Origin: Hyaloperonospora brassicae
Lineage: Eukaryota > Oomycota > Peronosporomycetes > Peronosporales > Peronosporaceae
DNA: 64,000 nt
Direction of reading: 5' to 3'
NCBI GenBank assembly: GCA_947650285.1
Contig: CANTFL010001327.1
Span: forward strand, 62,001 to 126,000
Notes under the pieces: generated by a model
Database searches by the model: none
Told to the model about the DNA's origin: nothing
The model's input: only the letters and a program-made list of their open reading frames with translations
Translations under genes and position numbers: made by a program
Part shown: positions 55,690 to 64,000 of the stretch, one piece after another
Position numbering within the stretch: position 1 is the stretch's first letter
How the letters are laid out: each line of letters opens with the position of its first letter

Positions 55690-57290
55690 AAACACCTCTA
55701 GAGGAGTCTCGTATGTCGGATTGAACCATTTGGTTAGTGCGGATCGCCCCGAATTCGTCCTCCATTCTCTGTAGTGACTTGATGAAATCCTGGGCATTAC
55801 TCTACTTTTGCATTCAGAAGGTCTCAAGCAATTTAGTTGCCTTCTGAGCATACAATACATTGATTTTAGTCTTTCCCTGGCCGTCATTCTGCTCAATCAC
55901 AGGCTGAGTCAGAAGGTGATCTTTTATGATGTCGTCCACGTCCCGAAGACACAATGTAATTCTCTTAACATGATATTTTAACCGGTTGTGGATGTCCATC
56001 AGTTTGGGATACCTGAAGCTTCCAACCTGATGTTCTACTTCTTTCATGACTTCATTGTCAAGGCAGTGCTTTTCGAGGACTGGTGGAACATCACCTGATT
56101 CTGACCGAATATCGCAGTGCCGGAAATAGGTGTGACGGTGCTCAGTGCAGATATCGTTAGCCCATGCTGGGACTGACATCTGGATAGCATGAAGGGTATT
56201 GGCATTTGCCGTCTGAACTACACCATGTAGATATTCTAAATGAGCATACGGTTAAAGTTGCGCCGTTAGTATGATTTGAAGTTGCGAATGATTCCCTGGT
56301 GAAACGGATGGAGCTTTGAAGTCATGTTATAATAAAGGTAGTGGATTGTCGTGTCGCGAAGTGTAATCCGTTGAGGTAGATCAGCAAGAGAGACGTTTGC
56401 GCTGCAGTCGTACAGGACCTGCACGACATTGTAAGTGTCCATCCTTCGGTCGAAGTCTTCAGCCACGCCAAGAAGATGAGCTGTAATTCATACCTTCTTG
56501 TTGCTTCAATACTGACAGAAGAGGTTCTGCTGATTGACATGGATAAAGCAGCAAAGAGTGGCTTACTTGCCACTGATCCACGGAGACATTTTGTCGGACC
56601 ATCGCCATTGTAGCAAAAATCCACCATAATATGTTCCTTGTTTCCCTCCATTAGTCGCGCTGCAAGTGAAATTCCATTCTGCAACAGAAGGGGTGCATTA
56701 GTTTAAAGAAGACAACAAAATTTGATGTCCCTTGCAGAGCGCTTACCTTCGTCCCAATATCAAAACAGTCTCATCCATGGTATAGTTATCGTCCACTCGT
56801 ATTAATTGAGGACCTCACGAAGGGGAGTGAGTGCATCCTTCGCAGATATTATGTCCACCACTCTTATCTTTCCCCGAAACGGCGATCAGAGCGGATCTCA
56901 TAGCGAGCTCCAAAGAATTCCAGCCATTTATTGAAGACTGAAATAGCTCATGTCCTGGATGAAGACGACCCAAAACCGCTTTGCATGTTCACGGACAAGG
57001 TCTACGCTGAGATTGATGCGATCCTGGTGGGTAGTGAACCAATCCATAATAGCTGATTTCATCAGCGGATGCTTGACTGCACGCTGACGTTTGGCACTCA
57101 TGTTGCTTTCATCTGGAAGCCGAAGAAGGTATGTCTTTCTCTTCAGCTTGTTGGAGACTGTTGCCTGGCAGATCCTTAGCTGAAGATTTTTCTAGAGCCA
57201 GTACACAAGCTGATATTGAGTCAGTGCCGTATTCTCGGCATAATGCTTGCAGAGACTTACACGAAAATCGTCCGCCATTGTGGTGTGGCG
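55690..57290 (-). mobile_element. Decayed Tigger/pogo (DDE_1, CENP-B-like) DNA transposon
   Basis: Coding traces on the minus strand, broken by stop codons and frameshifts, follow the order of a Tigger/pogo transposase. An ATG at 57277 starts a psq-type helix-turn-helix (FRVSLCKHYAENTALTQYQL, then after a stop ATVSNKLKR). A Tc5-type second HTH follows (SAKRQRAVKHPLMKSAIMDW). Next come DDE_1 core traces (at about 56690-56320) and the highly diagnostic YNMTSKLHPFHQGIIRNFKS near 56340-56270. Further 3' (56220-55810) lies the helical tail (MSVPAWANDICTEHRHTYFR). The element is clearly inactive. Terminal inverted repeats were not located, so the limits are approximate. Confidence 0.8.
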
Positions 57291-57524
57291 TGCTCCTCTC
57301 AGAAGAATTATTGATATGCAGTTGATTTGTTTTAGGGGGGATCGAGAAAGAGGCCTAAAGCCTGGCGTTGGGGAATAGACCTAGACTGGCCACATTGCGC
57401 ATGAAAACTGATGTAGAGCAGATTAGTAATCGCCACATCGCGCATCACCTATCGTCTAGTCGCGCATTAATATTTCATCTAGTCGCACGTGTATAAGTCT
57501 GGCCGTGTGTTTCATTAGCACCAA
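57291..57524. other. Spacer between the Tigger remnant and the minus-strand SINE
   Basis: AT-rich DNA with no recognised feature. Confidence 0.4.
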
Positions 57525-57690
57525 AACGCACCTAAACTGGGGAACGTCACTGTCTGGTAGGATAGTGCTGGTGAACCCCAAGCAATGGGACCCGAAGGTT
57601 TAGTTTTCTCGTCTAATATCCTCAATGGTATCGAACTAGTGAACTTTGGTCTGGCACTGACATGACAAACCGGCTGAGCTGCAGAATACG
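57525..57690 (-). mobile_element. tRNA-derived SINE copy (minus strand)
   Basis: Reading the minus strand, an A-box-like AGCTCAGCCGG (57680-57670) is followed 42 bases later by a B-box-like AGTTCGATACC (57638-57628), as in an RNA polymerase III tRNA promoter. The stretch then continues into a non-tRNA body that matches the plus-strand copy at 58240-58390 in a block ending CAGACAGTGA. A-box/B-box plus a shared body is the structure of a SINE. Confidence 0.7.
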
Positions 57691-58239
57691 TTACTAAAAC
57701 AAGGCTTATATTTATGCCCAAATCCCTCCCTAAAGGAGAAATAATTAGAGTTTTTTTTGGAGAAGTGCAACGCCTGTCTAAAAGTATAACCTCTGTACGT
57801 ATTTATGAGGAAAGGGTCCCCGAATCATTATTTTAGATAGGTTCTACTTGTATCCGCTAGACACACCTACCATTACGACCCAGATACCGAATTTTAGACA
57901 GGCTTGGCTATAGAATGCAATATAGGATGTAACATGTTTAGTTCACTCGACTTCGTCAATTAATTTGAACGATCGCTGATTCGAAATAATGGTATTTCGC
58001 TGTCAGCGGTCAAAATTCCGAATGACATTCTTTGAGAGTGGCTCGTGAAGCCGTAAGAATTTTTAAATTATTCGGCTACATTCTTGATACAATGATTCAG
58101 AAGTTTTCGGGACTATGTGTTTAGCAATGGCGATGTGACAGGTATGTTATGGACATGCGTAGGGATAAGCGTGTCCATGTGTCAGAACATGCTTTAAGTA
58201 TTACGGCACATATAGGGCAAAGTGTGTGCGATTGACAGG
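57691..58239. other. Spacer between two SINE copies
   Basis: AT-rich DNA, no feature seen. Confidence 0.4.
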
Positions 58240-58390
58240 CATGCAGTAGCTCAAGTGGGTATGTGCGGCTGCTATGACCCAGAGGTCACCGATTTGATAC
58301 CCGGTTGTTAAAAGTTACACCTTAGGGTCCTGGCATTTAGAATTCACCTGCACTGTCCTATCAGACAGTGAGATGCCCCAAGTTTGTGTC
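58240..58390 (+). mobile_element. tRNA-derived SINE copy (plus strand)
   Basis: A-box TAGCTCAAGTGG (58248-58259) and B-box-like GATTTGATACC (58292-58302) are 44 bases apart. The body downstream shares the block TTCACC-GCACT-TCCTA-CAGACAGTGA with the minus-strand copy. It may be older, as its B box has diverged. Confidence 0.7.
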
Positions 58391-58779
58391 AACGGAAAAG
58401 TTGTGTGTCACATCAGAGAAACCATTTTAATCGAAAAGGAGGATGGGAAAGGAACAGAAGATTTGATGGGGCAGTTAAAATGCAATTGATCAAGAAAGGT
58501 AAGTAGCAACGGTAGGAACGAGATTACACGCATAAAATAATCACTCATTATTTTGTTGCTTCGACATACAAATGTTATTTGCTTCAAGGCTTTTCTAACG
58601 TTTAACATCATGCACAAACATACGTGATGGCAAAAATTTTCATTTTAGTAAAGCAAGCGGTCGGTCCGATGTGAACAATCCGATTGACTATTTACAAACT
58701 TTTTTGAGTACATGCGCTCGATTACGATGTATGCCATTGTATCCAAATGCACCTATAATAAAAAGAATATAGCAAATTG
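58391..58779. other. Spacer, nothing recognised
   Basis: AT-rich DNA between the SINE and the gypsy remnant. A 69-codon minus-strand frame (58408-58617) has no recognisable motif. Confidence 0.4.
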
Positions 58780-60150
58780 TATAATATGCTTCGTTTGAAA
58801 GAGAGGGCTGAAAGAGGATCTCTCTAAGAGTAAAGCCATTGTCAGAAAGGTCCTGTTTCAAAGAACAAGAATATTTTTGCGTTAGTGGCTTGGCCTTGCC
58901 AATTACTTACACAAGTATAGTGCGAATCGCGCAGACATGGCTCGACCATTATCCAATCTCCGTTACAAGGACGTGGATGTACGATTTAATAGCATATGAC
59001 GTTTTGAAGCAGTAGACAATAGTATTCTGCAGGTCTATTTATAATCTTTGACAGATCCTGGGAGGGCATTCAGTGTCTTCAGTGATGCTTATGACTTTGC
59101 CATTGTTTATTTTCTACTGCAAATAGACATTGTTGGTCATAATCTCGCCATTGAATGTGTATCTAGGTGTTTGAAAGTGGTAGAGAAATAATGTCCAGTT
59201 TTATGACAATAACCAATTGTCACTGAGTATGCATAGTGCGAATAAAGAGTTCATCTTCTTGGCCCGAAGACATGTATAATTTATGCCGATCATGCGGCGT
59301 TACGTACTGCGCCACATTCGCATTACCTCTTCTATAGCATAATTTGTCGTGTTTTGTTACATGCCGAATATAACTTTACGATAACTCAAAAGCAGAGCTA
59401 ACAAAACGCTTTGGCTGATGCGTTGTTTTGCAGTACTGACAATTAGCTTGCATAAATAATGACTCTGTTGTCGTCCATCACAGGCTTGATTCGTGCACCG
59501 TATGTCCTTTACAATCGATGTGCAGCTCTGCTACGCACGCTTAGGAGAGAGGGATTAACTGACGTATACATCAATCATTACCGCGTTTTTGTTCAAGGCT
59601 ACATCAGTTATTCATCCGATCGAGGCCTGTCGTCCTATCGGGATGTTGAGGAGATTCCTCGTATCGTTGTACCTCACACTGATAGGTGCATATGTCAAAA
59701 ATTTTATGAGGCACATGATGCTGCGTTGAGTATTCATCTCTATCTATATAAGAACAATCGGTCGGCGAGCCGACATTATAGGTGCTTCGATCTCTATTAG
59801 TGGGGAAGCATATGTGTGCGTAATTGTGAAGCATATACACGGGTGACATTAAAGCTCATGCGGATGCGCTGCTTGCAGATTAAACCTAGACGAGCTGGGT
59901 GTGAGGAGTTTATTAAATATGGATTTTGTTCTGTTATTCGGACGGATTTGGATAGTAGCACAAATAATGTGGTATTTGTGGACCGTCTGAACAAGACGGC
60001 TTAATAAGTGGCGTTATTGGATTACATCTATGGAGAAGGTAAAGGTAAGCTGTTTATCGATCGCTTGTTCCGTCGACACGATTTGCCTGTGATAATTGTG
60101 CTCGACGTAGATGCCCTATTTACTGGAAAGTTTTACATTCCATCTTAAGA
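58780..60150 (+). mobile_element. Decayed Ty3/gypsy retrotransposon fragment (RT end, RNase H, integrase)
   Basis: In plus-strand order and broken by stops and frameshifts: a reverse-transcriptase tail with LANYLHKYSANRADMARPLS (about 58885-58960); an RNase H region with a GRAFSVFSDAYDFAI trace (about 59060-59110); then from 59459 a readable frame with an integrase zinc-binding region (IVVPHTDRCICQKFYEAHDA...H...C-type pattern); then FVDRLNKTA and an integrase core trace (KLFIDRLFRRHDLPVIIVLD, VDALFTGKFY) to about 60150. The order RT, RNase H, integrase is that of Ty3/gypsy elements. No complete protein survives and LTRs were not found. Confidence 0.8.
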
Positions 60151-61505
60151 TGCTAGGCGCCTATCGAACATGTACACATCGGATCATTCGCATACCGATG
60201 GTTAAAACTGAGAAAGTAAATCGCGTTTTTGGGGATTATAGTTGACAGTGTATGCAATCATACGCCTAAGCGTTAGATGTACATGCTCCCTGTCTTCGGA
60301 GCCGCCTTAAATTGCGTCTTACATAACTCTGTCTGAATTACTGAGTTTTAGGGAATGTCTTACACGCTCTCGCGTTTCTATAAATCTTCGAATGAGTGAA
60401 TCAGGGCTTCGGGTCTGAGCGATGGTCTATGGAATTGCTAATATTAGCTTTATCACTGTTCGGAACTGGTTAACGAGTTTCTTGCTACGCGATTATATGT
60501 CTACTACATGCGAGTGATGCAATGGCTAATCAATACATGCCCAATGAGCTGATGGAAAAGAAAAATTTGTTTACAATCTTATGACGTCGGAGACCAATTA
60601 TTAATTATTGTTTAGAATCTACCTACAAATCTGGTTGGATATAGCTTATGCGACGACGTCGAGGCCACAATTTATTGGTTTATTGAAGGTAATGGCCTAA
60701 AAGAATGTAGCTTGGATGATGTACCCTCCGCGAAATCGAATATGTTCCCAGTGTTATAATATAACTTTATATAGCCGTATCGAGCTCCACACCATATAAA
60801 GTAGGAGTCGTTTGCGCCGAAAAAGGTGACTGTGCCAGATATGCTTCATCTGTATCAGGGCATTTGGCTGTGCAGTCAAGCAGTGTTGACACTGCTATAT
60901 GTATCCAACAAGGTTTTGACCGATTTAAACTGCCCCCTCTAAAGCACAAGTATCACGTAGTGCGTCAAATTCAATAATGATTGATGAAGAACAGTATCAA
61001 ATGCCTCTGGCGTGTCGGCCGTCTCCCATACTTGACGATAAGAAAGCGATTTACCAGTTACGTGTTATAGCGGGGAAGGAACTGAACAGTTGAATGGTAA
61101 GACCTTGCGTTAATTAAACACAAGGCTGCGTCCTCTCGACGTCACGTCCACGTTTGTGTGGTAGCGCGGGGATGTAAACGGAAGTCGGACGCTCTGGTAA
61201 AGGGAAGATTAGAACTGTATTTTATAATTTAGTAAGTTTCTTAAAACAATCATCTATTTCTTGATTCAACGATACTAAACTGCAATCTCCTATTTGGGTT
61301 TCGTGCCTACCACCCATTGCGCGCGTCCAGCAGCGATTGGTGGTTAATTTGATTGATGTAGTGTCTACATAAACTGATAAGTGGAGCATTCAAGAATATT
61401 ATCCTCGGTGGTGATATTCCGCCAACATCACCTCTTCTCGAGTAATTTTGATTGAATTGTATCGAAATGAATAATATTCATGAGTTGATACATTTTTATC
61501 AATTT
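60151..61505. other. AT-rich spacer, nothing recognised
   Basis: No frame over about 60 codons of note and no motif. It may include decayed parts of the adjacent gypsy copies. Confidence 0.4.
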
Positions 61506-61534
61506 TGATGTAACGGGCATACCCCGTTACATCA
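61506..61534. repeat. Perfect 12-bp inverted repeat with TG...CA ends
   Basis: Left arm TGATGTAACGGG (61506-61517), 5-base loop CATAC, right arm its exact complement (61523-61534). The inner TGTAACGGG...CCCGTTACA begins with TG and ends with CA, as LTR ends do. A residual LTR end is possible but unproven. Confidence 0.85.
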
Positions 61535-62759
61535 CCCCCTTACTAATCAGTCACTGTAGTGAGTAATTTCATTGGTTGGTGACAGAGTGAACACCGTCTT
61601 GTCGCTTTATGGGAAAGGTAGAACTTGACGGTTTTACCCAACTCAGTACAATTTTAAGCGCATGACGATTTCTTCCGTGCGCTGGACGAACAAGATCATC
61701 ACTGGGTCGGCTGCATGATGTCTTGCAGCCGGAGAGCAAGCTATCCATGACTCGGTGGCAGGCGTTCAATCTATTTATGATGCTGATAAGCAGCCTGCAA
61801 CACCCAATATTGCAGGTGCACGTGGTCATCTACGTGCAGCTTCTGCTGCGGAAGGTTGTTTAATGGACGCCGACTCTGAAATAGAGGTTGTCTATTCGGG
61901 CGAGTCGGACCCCTCCCTTCTACACGAAATCACCCGCAAAGCCCGGCTGTAAAGCTGTGGGTGCGGAAACCACGACTTTTAAGCCTCGTGGTTGTTTTGA
62001 CAAGACTCTGCGCCATATAGTGTTTGGCTCATAGGACGAGTCTGGGAAATCGTCGCGGGGATCGAACCGATCGCGCTCGCATTCATATGATGCGAGTGAG
62101 AAATATGAGAACGTTGGTCATCGTGATGATGCCGATTACTCTATACGGAGTCATCGTAGCCGTAGAAATTTCAGTGATTGCGGCGATCGTAGTGCCATTG
62201 CTTATGCCGGCACTGCGCAAGAGTAGCAGGATCGTAACGCGTTACAATATTCTCATAAAAAAATAAACCCTGGATGCCCTCCAAAAGCAATCTGAGGCAA
62301 TGATATGGTTATATCCCTGAAAGTTCTCGGATCCCAATCCTTGATTTATCAAGACTATAAGGGTCTTGATGTTAGTGCGAGTGATTATTGCACTGAAAAT
62401 GAGTGTTACATCGATGTCTTTTTCAGACATCGATGGTACGACGGCAATCGCAACCGAGACGAAATTTCGTCTGTGCAGGCGTGGGGCTCATGTATTGGCA
62501 ACATTGAGAATGCTGTCTTTGACGCTTCGCTGAACAAACGTATTGCAGCCCGCGATAAGTTTGAACAGAAGTCTTTAACCGGTTTTCGGCATTAATTGAA
62601 CCGATTGTCTCAATAGGCAGGTTTACCTTGCCTCTCGTTGGGAGAGAACTGTCAGAGTTGTGTTGACAACTCAGTTCGCGCCCCTGAGGAGGCGTACCCC
62701 CTTATCAACCCTACTAGAGGGAGCGCATCTAGCCCAAGATTTACCAAGGTTTTGAGACA
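61535..62759. other. Possible gag-like or LTR-derived remnant
   Basis: A plus-strand frame at 61755-61952 (65 codons, starting MAGVQSIYDADKQPATPN) and a Ser/Arg/Asp-rich stretch at about 62030-62220 are composed like retroelement gag proteins, but I recognise no domain. A third frame at 62305-62595 contains a perfect 10-bp inverted repeat (62410-62434). Beyond about 62600 the sequence is likely 3' flank or LTR of the minus-strand gypsy copy that ends at 62760. Confidence in any of these is low. Confidence 0.35.
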
Positions 62760-63960
62760 CTAAAATCCCTTTACAAATTTGCCGGACTGTTCTCGACGAT
62801 GTCCCTCCATCGTGAAAGGGTGCGTCTCGTCATACTGCTGTACGAGACCGGAGACATACACCATTATCTGAGAGCGGGGCTTCCAGCTGTTCCACGAGAG
62901 AGGATACCTCCGCAACTGGACGAGATAAGTCGTCCTTAATACTGAATCATGACGGTGATTCAAGATACGCTCCACCAGGAAGCTTTGACCACCGTGTGAA
63001 TAAACCAAAGTATGTGGTGGAAGAGGAAAATCCTCCTCTAAGTCGTTTGACTGACCATCTCGACCAACACGAGATGGATCGCGCAATTCAGAGATTGCGC
63101 GACGATTTCGATCACGAGAGAAACAGACGCTACGCTCTGACCGATTCTGTGCGGAAGCACTGCAAGGATCGTGAGGCTTTTGTGCGAAGTATCGTGCTGA
63201 TTATGCCTTTGCACAGCTTCAGGTCGAGCGGGATGTCCGGTCGCTCGTTGAAGAGCTGGAGACAGCTCGCAAGGAGATCTCTGAGCTGAGGGGAGAGGTT
63301 TCTTCACTATACGACTGGACTGGATGACTGGAGCGCGAGCGCAAAAATCCGATGGAGAGTTTTGAACGTGGGGGCTATCTTCATCGTCGGAAGAGAGCTC
63401 GTACTGACATTACGGGCGGCGACGCCCCACGTAAAACGTAGAATGCGTAAACATCCTACGCGGTAGCTTAATCGTGTATGCGTTGCCTTGTCGGCGCAGG
63501 GCACGAAAAGAGCCGATACACTTAGGCAGTGGTCTAATGCTGCTTTCGTTAGTCACTATGTGTCTAGGTAGGTTAACCGTAGATAGTAGGACTAAGTCGC
63601 CTTCAACAAATTAAATAACGTTTTCCCTTCCATTCTTGTCAGCGGTCCGCATCTGCTGGTCCACCGCGTGAGCGATGGATTCCTGCACGAAACGGACCAC
63701 TGCTTCTCGAGGCGGCAGAAATCCTTCTGCGGACGAGACGTTGTTCTAATCGGTTCGCATTGTGCGAACTGCATGATCCGTTCTATCCTCTTATTATTAA
63801 CCAGCGAGGGCGTCATCATTATCTCTGGAATAGACGTTGGCGATGCTGGAAAATGCCAGCATCGTCATCATCATCTGACTCAATAATATCGTCATCGCTA
63901 TTATTGATATGTTCTTCTTCTTCGATGTCGACCTGATCGACATCAGCGTCATACGTGACG
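62760..63960 (-). mobile_element. Decayed Ty3/gypsy element, integrase C-terminus and chromodomain, cut by window edge
   Basis: Minus-strand traces, with stops and frameshifts: from about 63730 down, an integrase C-terminal stretch (FVQESIAHAVDQQMRTADKN; then GDLVLLSTVNLP; then NAYTIKLPRRMFTHSTFYVG) passes into a low-complexity linker and then an open frame at 63086-62760. That frame ends in a chromodomain (SFLVERILNHRHDSV..., YLVQLRRYPLSWNSWKP, VSGLVQQYDETHP). Chromodomain-bearing integrases define the chromovirus branch of Ty3/gypsy and are common in oomycetes. The upstream part lies off the right edge of the window. It is inactive. Confidence 0.82.
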
Positions 63961-64000
63961 AAGTTTGCGTCGACGCGTGACAAGCAAGAGCCAGAACGGT

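Noticed and set aside
62996..63289. Plus-strand frame looking like a coiled-coil gag protein
   Set aside because: The minus strand of the same stretch reads continuously as the linker between gypsy integrase C-terminus and chromodomain, so the plus-strand reading is most likely a shadow.

Overview
The window looks like nuclear DNA of an oomycete, probably a plant-pathogenic one of the Phytophthora or downy mildew type. Genes are compact and carry short GT-AG introns of about 60-110 bases. Typical families are a SHAQKYF MYB, a leucine-rich-repeat TKL receptor kinase with one exon per repeat, a START-FYVE protein and secreted GH30 enzymes. The Ty3/gypsy remnants have the chromodomain integrase form common in oomycetes. 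The species is not determined.

Layout. Positions 1-7497 are mostly AT-rich, with no gene I recognise. The gene-bearing middle (7.5-49.7 kb) carries: a SHAQKYF MYB (+); a PDZ-like protein with a myristoylation-type N-terminus (+); a mitochondrial carrier (-) head to head with a large PHD-ankyrin-HECT-like protein (+); an LRR-transmembrane TKL kinase (+); a START-FYVE protein (-); two GH30 glucosylceramidase-like genes in opposite orientation (+ at 28.7 kb, - at 36-37.7 kb) around a secreted Met/His-rich YHS-like protein (-); a piggyBac-type zinc-finger protein (-); a shugoshin gene (+); a calmodulin-dependent kinase (+); RMI1 (+) tail to tail with a GSTCD-like methyltransferase (-); and S-adenosylmethionine synthetase (+). 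From about 49.8 kb to the end the DNA is again AT-rich. It holds decayed transposons: a Tigger/pogo element (-), a gypsy RT-RNase H-integrase fragment (+), two copies of a tRNA-derived SINE, and a gypsy integrase-chromodomain fragment (-) running off the right edge.

Gene relationships. The 41-50 kb block is dense and rich in genome-maintenance functions: centromeric cohesion protection (shugoshin), dissolution of recombination intermediates (RMI1), and SAM synthesis next to a SAM-dependent methyltransferase. The most unusual features are: the shugoshin gene, whose conserved C-terminal motif is encoded by two consecutive symmetric exons; the PHD-ankyrin protein, whose C-terminal HECT lobe has Asp where the catalytic Cys should be; and the second GH30 gene, interrupted in a conserved catalytic-domain motif by a T-rich intron-like stretch.

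Introns were inferred by eye from splice signals, phase and family conservation. No alignment or RNA evidence was available.
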